NCBI GenBank assembly: GCA_022562655.1
Contig: JADFOU010000013.1
Span: 1 to 15,644, forward strand
Length of the DNA: 15,644 nt
Direction of reading: 5' to 3'
DNA from: a candidate division TA06 bacterium
GTDB lineage: Bacteria > Hydrothermota > DG-26 > E44-bin18 > JADFOU01
A program made the position numbers and the translations under genes. Shown here one piece after another: positions 6,108 through 13,213 of the stretch (positions within the stretch are counted from its first letter, which is position 1; every line of letters begins with the position of its first letter). Below the pieces are notes generated by a model, which did not search any database, was not told where the DNA came from, and was given only the letters and a program-made list of their open reading frames with translations.

Positions 6108-6168
6108 TTCCAATGCAAAATTCAAAATCGACAATTTTATTATTTACTTTGCAGTGAACATTGATCAT
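6108..6168. repeat. Heptamer words in the cyclase-kinase spacer
   Basis: On the plus strand TTCCAAT, GCAAAAT, TCAAAAT and CGACAAT are four consecutive 7-nt words ending in AAT (6108-6135). TGAACAT and TGATCAT follow at 6155-6168. The match between units is loose, and the AT-rich composition makes chance resemblance possible. No gene is seen in this spacer. Confidence 0.35.
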
Positions 6169-6180
6169 TGAGAAAGCCTC

Positions 6181-7662
6181 TTAAGCGCTGACCCGACTCT
6201 TCCCTCTCGCCTTGGCTCGATAGAGGGCCATGTCCACCGCATCAATCAGATCGATCTTCTTTTTTACATCTTCTGGATAGTTTGCGAAGCCAATACTCAC
6301 CGTTATCTTTTTTTTCTCAAGTTTTTCCTCAACCGTCTCCAAGAGGCGCTCGGCAAAGATCCTTGCATCCGCTTTTGAGGTTTCGGTGAGGAGAACGAGA
6401 AACTCATCCCCTCCATAGCGGGAGACCAGTCCCCCTTCGTCCACTTCCCTTTTTAAAAGTTTTGCAAAATCTCTTAAAACCCTATCCCCCGCAGGATGAC
6501 CATAATGGTCGTTATATGCCTTGAAGTTATCCAAGTCGAACATAAGAAGGGAGACCCGATTCATCTTCTTTTTATTCCTTGACCCGCCCAAGGCAGATTT
6601 CAAATAGCGGTAGTTATAGATCCCAGTGATCTCATCCGTATTGGCAAGGCGCTCGGTCTCCTCATAAAGAAGAGAATTTTCAATAGCCAGGGAGATGCGA
6701 GAGGCCAGGAGGGAGAGAAGACGAAGGTCCTTTTTCCCCAAAGACTTGACTTTCACTTTCTCAACATCCAAGACCCCCATAATCCGCCCTCGCCTCTTTA
6801 GGGGTAAGGCAATTTCTGACTTCCCTCGGCTTCGGTCTCCCACATATCGAGACTCCTTCCTTACATCAGAAACGATGAGGGGCTTCCCATGATCAACCAC
6901 CCACCTGGAGATGCTTCTCCTGTTGATAGACATCTCATACTTCGCCAGATTCTGACCCCAGTAACCCACATAGGCGCGGACCCGTAGCCTTCCTCTCTTA
7001 TCCAACAGAAGGATCGCAACATTTTGATAATCCAATCGCTTTCGGATCGTAATCACAACCTGTTTCAGAAGGTCATCCAATTTCAGGATAGATCCAATGA
7101 GTATGGCAACCTCATTGACCGTTTCAAGAATTCTGTTCATCTGCCCGATTCGGGCCCTCGCCTTCTTCTCATTTTTCAATGCCAGTTGGAGTTCCTGAAC
7201 CATTTTAATCCTCTCAAGAGCTGCAGTGGACTGATTGGCAAGATAGGTAAGTCCCCGCAGATCATTCTCGTCGAAGGCCTTCTCCTCTGAGTGACTGACG
7301 GTGAGAAGCCCATGGAGCTCATCCCGAATCGGAATGGGTGCGGAGGCAAATGATCCCCCAAGGTCGAGACCAGATTCGGCCTTCTCTCGAAGAACCCTGA
7401 TATTGACTGGCCCTCCAATGAAAGAGAGGGCTTGATCCAGGGAGAGGCTTTTGGGCAGCAGAGAGGAAGATCCCTTACTCCGTGTCGACCGAAACCGATT
7501 CCCCAGGCGTGTAAATAAGGAGCACCATTCGCACCCCGTCAGCTCGTAAGCGGTATCAACAATCACCTGATAGACCTCTTCCTCTGAGAGGGACTTCAAG
7601 ATCTTCATATGGACATCATTCAGGATGGTATAGTCTTTCATCGGCTTGGTTCGATAGGTCAT
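6181..7662 (-). CDS. Diguanylate cyclase with two GAF domains
   Basis: The product is predicted to make cyclic di-GMP from two GTP. Domain order: GAF about 22-155, a charged coiled-coil linker about 155-185, a second GAF about 185-335, and a GGDEF domain about 340-490. The catalytic motif SRYGGDEF is intact at residues 415-422, as are the F-D-L-D-N-F-K-x-Y-N-D and G-H-x-x-G-D-x-x-L segments that bind metal and nucleotide. The usual inhibitory RxxD site five residues before GGDEF is replaced by D-E-G-G, so product inhibition at that site is unlikely. No transmembrane segment is visible, so it should be cytoplasmic. The linker residues R-A-R-I-G are encoded by a palindrome that recurs elsewhere in the window. 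The ATG at 7660-7662 lacks a Shine-Dalgarno sequence; an internal ATG at 7641 is possible. Confidence 0.93.
   Translation of the reverse strand: MTYRTKPMKDYTILNDVHMKILKSLSEEEVYQVIVDTAYELTGCEWCSLFTRLGNRFRSTRSKGSSSLLPKSLSLDQALSFIGGPVNIRVLREKAESGLDLGGSFASAPIPIRDELHGLLTVSHSEEKAFDENDLRGLTYLANQSTAALERIKMVQELQLALKNEKKARARIGQMNRILETVNEVAILIGSILKLDDLLKQVVITIRKRLDYQNVAILLLDKRGRLRVRAYVGYWGQNLAKYEMSINRRSISRWVVDHGKPLIVSDVRKESRYVGDRSRGKSEIALPLKRRGRIMGVLDVEKVKVKSLGKKDLRLLSLLASRISLAIENSLLYEETERLANTDEITGIYNYRYLKSALGGSRNKKKMNRVSLLMFDLDNFKAYNDHYGHPAGDRVLRDFAKLLKREVDEGGLVSRYGGDEFLVLLTETSKADARIFAERLLETVEEKLEKKKITVSIGFANYPEDVKKKIDLIDAVDMALYRAKARGKSRVSA
7143..7155. repeat. 13-nt palindrome GCCCGATTCGGGC, copy 1
   Basis: This copy lies inside the linker of the diguanylate cyclase gene, where it encodes R-I-G and neighbours. 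Bases 7143-7159 match 10150-10166 exactly (17 nt). Confidence 0.7.
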
Positions 7663-7712
7663 GGGTACAGGTTAAATGGTAATCTGTCGAGGATTATTTT
7701 TATCATGATACT

Positions 7713-7728
7713 CTTTAACCCTTTAACC
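7713..7728. repeat. Two tandem CTTTAACC octamers
   Basis: The unit CTTTAACC is repeated exactly in the spacer between the ABC exporter gene and the diguanylate cyclase gene. Just beside it TATCATGATA (7701-7710) is a perfect 10-nt palindrome. Neither could be tied to a promoter. Confidence 0.45.
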
Positions 7729-7755
7729 AATATCCCCAAAAATTATTCCTGATCT

Positions 7756-9642
7756 TTATGTCAGCATAGTACGAAATTGATTTTCATAGAGCCTCCGATA
7801 CATTCCACCCTGTGCGAGGAGAGAGTCATGGGTTCCCTGCTGGAGGATCCTCCCTTTATCCAGCACAACGATCTTATGGGCTTGACGGACCGTGGAGAGG
7901 CGGTGTGCGATGACGATGACCGTCCTCTCCTTCATCAACCGATCTATGGCCTCTTGAACCAATCGTTCCGCTTCAGAGTCCAGGGAAGAGGTGGCTTCAT
8001 CAAAGATGAGAATTTGAGGGTCTTTCAAAAGTGCCCGAGCGATGGCGATCCGTTGTCTCTCTCCCCCAGAGAGATTGGCCCCTCTCTCCCCTACATTTGT
8101 CTCATATCCCTTCTTCATTCCCAAAATAAAGTTATGGGCATTCGCCTTCTTAGCAGCCTCTATAACCTCCACTATGGAGGCTCCGTTCTTTCCGTAAGAG
8201 ATATTGTTTTGAAGGGAATCGTTAAAGAGAATTACCTCCTGGGGAACGATCCCGAAGAGGCCTCGGAGGTTTACCAGGTCCATCTTACGCAGATCCTTCC
8301 CATCCATCTCAATGGCGCCTTCTGTGGGATCATAAAACCTGAAGATCAAATCCACCAGAGTGGACTTCCCAGCACCGGAAGGACCCACCAGAGCCACTAC
8401 CTCCCCACAGGAAATCTCGAGATCAATCCGATCCAGAACCTTTTTCCCCGCCTCATATTCAAAAGAGACCCCTTTCAAACGGATTCCATCCTGAAGCCGA
8501 ACAAGACGAATGGGTTCCCCCTCCGAAACCGCTTCGGGTTTCCCTTTCCGTAACAGATGCGCCCAGCCTCTCCCCCAAATCGAGCGACTGGGTATTGGGT
8601 GAGTCCCTTGACCAACAATCTCTGGTTTCTGATCCAAGATGGAAAAGATCCTCTCTGCAGCAGCAAGCCCATGTTGTATCATGACATTGGCTTGGCTAAT
8701 TCGTTTGACGGGCTGCATCATGCTGAGAGAGGCGGCGAGAAAGACGAAAAAACGGTCCGGGGAGAGGGTCTCTGCCACAAGAATTTCATACCCTCCATAC
8801 CAGAGGATCGCGCCTGCGACAAGAACCCCTAAAAACTCGGTAAGAGGAGGGCCAAGAAGACCAATCTGTTCAAATCGCAGGAAGGCCTTGTAATAGTTCC
8901 AGGTATGATTGAAAAACTTCTTTATTTCAGACCGCTCCATTGAAAAGGACTTCACCACCCGAATTCCGGAAAGGGTTTCGGTTATGGTAGATGAGATATC
9001 AGCCATCCTCTCCTGAATCCGTGTAGACCGTTTCCGGAGCCTCGTCCCCATGAGGAGGATGATCCCCACCGCTCCGGGAATCAGAAGGGCTGAGATGAAG
9101 GAGAGGCGCCAGCTCGCCCACAAAGTCACACCTAAATATGCAAGGACGAGAAAGGACTCTCGGATCAGAGTGATCACTCCATCATTGACTGCTCCCTGAA
9201 CTAAATGGACATCATGGGTGATCCGGGCGGTAAGAGTTCCCACTTGGGATTTATGGAAGTACCGGAGGGGAAGGGAATGGAAGTGGGAATAGAGACGATT
9301 CCGCAAATCCTTTACAACCCCCTGTACCACGAGAATCGATAGGTATCTCTGGAGATAGCCAAATATCCCTTTCAGGAAGAAGACAAGAATGAGTAAAAAT
9401 GCAAGACGCTGCAAGGCGAATAGGGGAGTCAAAGAGAGGGACCAGCGGTGGATCCACTCTATGAGGGGACCCATGAAAAATCCGCTAGAACCTGAATAGG
9501 GTCTTTGGAAGAGGAGATTCACCAGAGGGGATATCATCCCCAGGGAAATCCCACTTGTCAGAGCAAGCAGAAACATGAAGAGTACCCCCAAGGAGAACTT
9601 CACCCAGTAGGGTAACAGGTATTTTAAAAGTCGTAGATACAT
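7756..9642 (-). CDS. ABC exporter, MsbA-like (fused permease and ATPase)
   Basis: This is a type IV (MsbA/ABCB-like) half-transporter; the likely cargo is lipid A or a related lipid, moved across the inner membrane. Several hydrophobic helices in the first 290 residues form the transmembrane domain. The ATPase domain has Walker A G-P-S-G-A-G-K-S-T (about 420), Q-loop V-P-Q-E, signature L-S-G-G-E-R-Q-R (about 524), Walker B I-L-I-F-D-E (about 544) and the switch His of I-A-H-R-L-S. About 30 extra residues of low-complexity character sit between the two domains. I chose the ATG at 9640-9642 (628 residues, start MYLRLLKYLLPYW, a typical exporter start). The frame is open to a TTG at 9762, but that 40-residue extension lies in repeat-bearing DNA. 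It follows a GT9-like gene, which supports an outer-membrane lipid role. Confidence 0.9.
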   Translation of the reverse strand: MYLRLLKYLLPYWVKFSLGVLFMFLLALTSGISLGMISPLVNLLFQRPYSGSSGFFMGPLIEWIHRWSLSLTPLFALQRLAFLLILVFFLKGIFGYLQRYLSILVVQGVVKDLRNRLYSHFHSLPLRYFHKSQVGTLTARITHDVHLVQGAVNDGVITLIRESFLVLAYLGVTLWASWRLSFISALLIPGAVGIILLMGTRLRKRSTRIQERMADISSTITETLSGIRVVKSFSMERSEIKKFFNHTWNYYKAFLRFEQIGLLGPPLTEFLGVLVAGAILWYGGYEILVAETLSPDRFFVFLAASLSMMQPVKRISQANVMIQHGLAAAERIFSILDQKPEIVGQGTHPIPSRSIWGRGWAHLLRKGKPEAVSEGEPIRLVRLQDGIRLKGVSFEYEAGKKVLDRIDLEISCGEVVALVGPSGAGKSTLVDLIFRFYDPTEGAIEMDGKDLRKMDLVNLRGLFGIVPQEVILFNDSLQNNISYGKNGASIVEVIEAAKKANAHNFILGMKKGYETNVGERGANLSGGERQRIAIARALLKDPQILIFDEATSSLDSEAERLVQEAIDRLMKERTVIVIAHRLSTVRQAHKIVVLDKGRILQQGTHDSLLAQGGMYRRLYENQFRTMLT

Positions 9643-9762
9643 AAGAGAAAGATGAAAGACGAATAAATTCAAATGAATAAAAAAATCCGCCTGCCGAACC
9701 CAATCCCTCCACCCAGCCCCCACCTGATTCTCCCTGAACCGCTCTCGGGCTGGGTCGGTCAA

Positions 9763-9775
9763 GCCCGATTCGGGC
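9763..9775. repeat. 13-nt palindrome GCCCGATTCGGGC, copy 2
   Basis: This exact copy lies in the spacer between the GT9-like gene and the ABC exporter gene, next to further GC-rich sequence. The arms are GCCCGA and TCGGGC around a central T. Confidence 0.7.
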
Positions 9776-9826
9776 AGGGAGGCCGAAATCTGTTTCCTCA
9801 GGTTCCCATACGGTGCTGAGCATTAT

Positions 9827-10930
9827 TCATTTGTCATCCTCCATTCCCAATAGTTCCTTCACCTTTTTCAGAACCTCCTTCAAGGGGAAATCCCCTTTCT
9901 TCCCTAAGATGATGGGCTTGAAGGTCTCCTTGGTTGGAGGACGAAAGGATCCAACTTCGGACTGTCTCAGAAACAAAATTGTCGGAACCTCTAATGCATA
10001 AGCAATGGAAAAAAAGTCTGTTTTAAAAGAGAGGAAGAGATGACACTCCTTCACCATCTCCGGGCATTCTAATTTGAGATGGGAAGGGATATGGATAGGG
10101 ACTTTTTTCAAACACTCGTGGATCTCCTCCATTCGAGCTTGATGTCCCCGCCCGATTCGGGCCCTCAACCCTTTGGGTGGAAGGGTATCCAGTGAACCCA
10201 ACAGGAGAATCCTTGGCGAGTAGAGCTCCTCCAGCGATCTCAAGAGACGAAGAAGGAAAGATCGATCCCACTGTTGGAGATCCACCCCGACAAGAATCTC
10301 GCCCTCCTTCACCCCTTGAAACCTGAGGAAATCCCTTACCACCCTCGTCCGCTTCTGGAAGAGGAAAAATGGAATCCCCTCCACCCGATTCCCGGAATCG
10401 GGCAGAAAGGTGGAAACGAGAAAGAGATGTTTCTCCACTTCATCTCGGTGATCTTCTTCTCCATAGATCTCACAGTTGTAGAAAGGTTCTCCTTCATCCC
10501 GACCGATTCTCACCTTTGCCCCACTCAAAAGGGAAATGAGTCTCCCTCGATTTCCATTTTTTGGGCAGAGGTCAATAAAGAGATCAAACCCTTGTCTTCT
10601 CAGGTGCCTCTTCCATCGGAAGAAAGTAGGTGTGAAGGGGAGCGTCCTATGGTCATCGAGGGTGATCCCATCAAAATGATGATTCCCTTGAAGAAGGATC
10701 TTCCGTTCTTCGGAGACGAGAAGGAAAATTCTCGAATCTCTATAGACCTTTCGAATCACTTGAAGGGTGGGGATTGCAAAGAGTAGTTCACCAGGGGCTG
10801 TCGGAAGGCGGAGAATGATCCTTTTCGGTTCTTTTAAAATCTGACTAAAGTGTGTGAGATGCCTCCTCAAAAAAGGGCGATGAAGTGTGAGATAGACCTG
10901 AGTAGCAAGCCAACGAAATACCCTTCTCAT
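9827..10930 (-). CDS. Divergent GT9-family (heptosyltransferase-like) protein
   Basis: The N-terminal half has the layout of ADP-heptose:LPS heptosyltransferases: R-I-I-L-R-L-P-T-A-P-G-E-L-L-F-A-I-P-T-L near residues 37-56, then R-K-V-Y-R-D-S-R-I. The usual G-D after the first strand is P-G-E here. The C-terminal half keeps alternating strands and helices, but the sugar-nucleotide region is poorly matched: the expected G-x-x-P-G-A/S segment reads VGVDLQQWDRSF. Activity is therefore uncertain; the protein may have a new specificity or be inactive. Two loops, L-P-D-S-G-N-R and L-R-A-R-I-G-R, are encoded by palindromic repeats. The ATG at 10928-10930 lies eight bases after a consensus -10 box, so the mRNA is probably leaderless. 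It precedes an MsbA-like exporter. Confidence 0.75.
   Translation of the reverse strand: MRRVFRWLATQVYLTLHRPFLRRHLTHFSQILKEPKRIILRLPTAPGELLFAIPTLQVIRKVYRDSRIFLLVSEERKILLQGNHHFDGITLDDHRTLPFTPTFFRWKRHLRRQGFDLFIDLCPKNGNRGRLISLLSGAKVRIGRDEGEPFYNCEIYGEEDHRDEVEKHLFLVSTFLPDSGNRVEGIPFFLFQKRTRVVRDFLRFQGVKEGEILVGVDLQQWDRSFLLRLLRSLEELYSPRILLLGSLDTLPPKGLRARIGRGHQARMEEIHECLKKVPIHIPSHLKLECPEMVKECHLFLSFKTDFFSIAYALEVPTILFLRQSEVGSFRPPTKETFKPIILGKKGDFPLKEVLKKVKELLGMEDDK
10150..10162. repeat. 13-nt palindrome GCCCGATTCGGGC, copy 3
   Basis: This exact copy lies inside the GT9-like gene and encodes part of R-A-R-I-G. It shares 17 nt (GCCCGATTCGGGCCCTC) with the copy at 7143. Confidence 0.7.
10384..10402. repeat. 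19-nt palindrome of the CCCGATTC type
   Basis: The arms CCCGATTCC and GGAATCGGG (9 bp, perfect) surround one C. It lies inside the GT9-like gene and encodes the loop P-D-S-G-N-R. It is related to, but longer than, the GCCCGATTCGGGC copies. Confidence 0.6.
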
Positions 10931-10938
10931 CGGAGTTG

Positions 10939-10966
10939 ATTATAGCAAGAGAGGAGAGATTGTCAA
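10939..10966 (-). promoter_or_regulatory. Extended -10 sigma70 promoter of the GT9/ABC genes
   Basis: On the minus strand TTGACA (10961-10966) and TATAAT (10939-10944) are both perfect consensus with a 16-bp spacer, and TGC before TATAAT makes it an extended -10. The transcription start is expected at about 10930-10932, which leaves zero to two bases before the ATG at 10930. Confidence 0.88.
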
Positions 10967-10967
10967 T

Positions 10968-11000
10968 AAAAAAAGCCCCGCAACAGGCGGGGCTTTTTTT
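10968..11000 (-). terminator. Intrinsic (rho-independent) terminator of the T9SS cargo gene
   Basis: A perfect 7-bp GC stem (GCCCCGC/GCGGGGC) with a five-base loop (10982-10986) is flanked by seven A and seven T, so it can act in both directions. It lies 11 bp after the stop of the cargo gene and directly before the next promoter. Confidence 0.93.
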
Positions 11001-11011
11001 GTAAGAAAAGG

Positions 11012-13075
11012 TTATCGCAAGACCACCATCTTCCGGGTCGCCGAGAAGTCCCCGGCTGTGAGACGGTAGAAGTAGATCCCTGAAGCAACCCTTGAACCAC
11101 CCTCACGCATGTCCCAGGTGATGGTATAATCCCCAGCCTTCAACTCACCTTGAAGGAGTTCCTTCACCAGACTTCCGGTGATGTCGTAGACCTTCAAGGA
11201 GACTTGAGAGTTCAGCGGGAGACCAAAGCGGATCTCCGCCCTGCTCCCGACCGGGTTCGGGCTGTTCTGGTTGAGGGAATAGACCGAGGGAAGACCCGGC
11301 TTCTCCCCTCCCTCTTCTACACCGACAACAGTGGTACAACCCAGCCAGGTGATGACTCGGCTAGCAAGATCTACTTGGGCCGTTATGTCGGGTGTGTCCG
11401 GGGACCCCGGAACCTCGATATAGGCCATGGGCCAGTAGAAATAGACAAGCCTGTGCGATGCTCCTCCAACCATTCCCTCGAACTTATACCCGGAGGTCTC
11501 ACCAGAAAGGTAGAAGAAGATGTCATCCACCGTTCCATCTGTCGTAAACTCTCCACTCCAGTTATTCCCCGGGGCGAAGGAGTAGGGCCAGACGAAAGCG
11601 GGAGTCGCACTCCATGGATCGGTGATAGGATCCGATGGAAGACCGAAGACATCCACTCCCGTGTCCGCGCTGACAAAGTCATCCGTCCCCGAGAGGATGT
11701 GGAGGTAGTCCTGGGCAAAATCACCCGGGCTTGTGGTATAGGAACCGAACCCATACCCCAAGCCACCTCCGATGAGGTCTACACTGCTGATAAACAGGTT
11801 CCCACCATTATCCAGGTAGTTGGCAATCAGGAGAGAATCATCGGCGAAGGCAAAACCGCTAAAGGTAAACCAGACGATCTGAGTGTAACCAAAGTTGAGA
11901 ACCGAGGCATCCGGTGGACCCCAGGCATCCGCATCCCAGTAGTCATAGGCAGCCAAGACGCTGTCGATCACGTCAAAGTTTCCAGAACCGGGATAAATCT
12001 CCTCGCTGACGAAGAGGACGCACTGATTCGGTGTTCCTGCCCGGGTTACGTAACATTGACTGGAGCTCGCCACCATGGCGCCCTGGTAGTCGGTTGCCTG
12101 CACAGTATAGCAAACAGTATCCCCAACCGACTGACCCGGGATAGCTACAGACCACGTTCCATTCGAGCTATCTCCGGAAACCATGTTCATGGTGAGCACT
12201 GTGGGACCACCGCCATTGACCATATAGGTGAGTTCCGCCAATTCAACACCCGAAGAATCAAGCGGAATTCCAAAGTCCGTGAACGAGGCGTTCACTGTTC
12301 TCGCACTCAAGAGATACGAATCGGACAGTCTATCGAAAGTGACAACTACCGGCGGCGGGTTTTCGTACATTCTCACGAGAGCCCTGACGTAAAAGAGATG
12401 CCAGCTGGAATACCAGCCGGGAACTCCCGAAGCAGGATCCGGTCTCCAGATGAGGGCGTAGTAGGGAGCAGAGACGCCGGCATCAATAAACGGGTTGGGT
12501 GTGCTGTCGGGCATTATGTATCCTCCGACGAAGTAATTTGTACCCACATCGGGCATGCCCGTCACCGTCAGAGTATCCCAGGGGTCCGCCGTATCGCTGA
12601 AGAGAGTGGTTGGAGCCTGTAATATGGACTCAATGGGACTTGGACCCGGCATCGAGCCAGCTCCATGGTATTCCTCATAGTCATTGAAAAAGTCTATCGA
12701 ATCCGCAGGGTCCGCTGCAAAGGCGTCGAAGTTGATTCCACTCATCTGAAAGAAGGGAAAAGTAGCTATCTGTATTGCGAGAAGAGTGCACGAAGCCGGT
12801 GATTGAAAAAAGTTGACCAGGGTGTCTCCTGCCAGAAGTCCTCCCAGGAAAGAGGCCATGGAACCGTCATCGTGCTGCAGGACCTGATCCACGGGTGGAG
12901 GAGCAGACATCACATTAGGAGGAGGGGATGTCCTTAAAACTTTGTGTAAAGGCACAACCTCACTCTTCTCCCCGGGACGGGCAGGAAGGAGATAAACATC
13001 CTCTGAAGCGGCAAACCCGTTGTTGATCCAGACGAATAGCGCAACAATAAGTAAACCCAAAAACTTTCTTACCAT
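11012..13075 (-). CDS. Secreted T9SS type A cargo protein, multidomain, function unknown
   Basis: The 687-residue protein has a Sec signal peptide (hydrophobic core 5-18, likely cleavage after FA at 21-22). Residues 594-687 form a type A C-terminal sorting domain: Y-S-L-N-Q-N-S-P-N-P, then V-S-L-K-V-Y-D-I-T-G, A-G-D-Y-T-I-T-W-D, and the end S-G-I-Y-F-Y-R-L-T-A-G-D-F. It should be exported by T9SS and anchored or released at the surface. About 240-345 looks like an immunoglobulin/fibronectin-type domain (V-C-Y-T-V-Q-A-T-D). About 350-580 resembles the glutamine-amidotransferase-like Rossmann domain of secreted proteins (Y-L-D-N-G-G-N-L-F-I-S at 420-430). The first 230 residues are unrecognised. 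The start is fixed by AGGAGG four bases before the ATG. No enzyme motif is seen. Confidence 0.88.
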   Translation of the reverse strand: MVRKFLGLLIVALFVWINNGFAASEDVYLLPARPGEKSEVVPLHKVLRTSPPPNVMSAPPPVDQVLQHDDGSMASFLGGLLAGDTLVNFFQSPASCTLLAIQIATFPFFQMSGINFDAFAADPADSIDFFNDYEEYHGAGSMPGPSPIESILQAPTTLFSDTADPWDTLTVTGMPDVGTNYFVGGYIMPDSTPNPFIDAGVSAPYYALIWRPDPASGVPGWYSSWHLFYVRALVRMYENPPPVVVTFDRLSDSYLLSARTVNASFTDFGIPLDSSGVELAELTYMVNGGGPTVLTMNMVSGDSSNGTWSVAIPGQSVGDTVCYTVQATDYQGAMVASSSQCYVTRAGTPNQCVLFVSEEIYPGSGNFDVIDSVLAAYDYWDADAWGPPDASVLNFGYTQIVWFTFSGFAFADDSLLIANYLDNGGNLFISSVDLIGGGLGYGFGSYTTSPGDFAQDYLHILSGTDDFVSADTGVDVFGLPSDPITDPWSATPAFVWPYSFAPGNNWSGEFTTDGTVDDIFFYLSGETSGYKFEGMVGGASHRLVYFYWPMAYIEVPGSPDTPDITAQVDLASRVITWLGCTTVVGVEEGGEKPGLPSVYSLNQNSPNPVGSRAEIRFGLPLNSQVSLKVYDITGSLVKELLQGELKAGDYTITWDMREGGSRVASGIYFYRLTAGDFSATRKMVVLR

Positions 13076-13079
13076 CTTT

Positions 13080-13151
13080 CCTCCTGGATTATTGGTTATG
13101 AGAAAAACCTCCTTGATTTCTCCATGTTCTCAGAATATCACCACCTCCTTT
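13080..13151 (-). promoter_or_regulatory. Leader with three Shine-Dalgarno-like sites and a nine-codon ORF
   Basis: On the minus strand AAAGGAGG (13144-13151), AAGGAGG (13108-13114) and AGGAGG (13080-13085) occur in 72 nt. Only the last has a suitable start (13075). Between the first and third lies a complete mini-ORF, ATG at 13123-13125 to TAA at 13096-13098 (MEKSRRFFS). It could be a leader peptide or a decayed start region. No -10/-35 pair was found upstream. Confidence 0.4.
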
Positions 13152-13213
13152 ATGGGTAAGCTTTACTCAACTTCGGATACATGGGGTCCATTAAAGAAAA
13201 GAAGATCCTTAAT

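Noticed and set aside
7777..8553. 258-residue plus-strand open frame
   Set aside because: It is antisense to the ATPase domain of the ABC exporter, whose motifs are unmistakable; no independent support.
9640..9762. 40-residue N-terminal extension of the ABC exporter from a TTG
   Set aside because: The extension lies in repeat-bearing DNA, has no Shine-Dalgarno sequence, and the internal ATG gives the normal start of this family.
11150..12622. 490-residue plus-strand open frame
   Set aside because: It lies entirely antisense to the T9SS cargo gene, has no recognisable domain and an Arg/Gly/Ser-rich composition typical of a shadow frame; the minus-strand gene has a signal peptide, ribosome-binding site and sorting domain.
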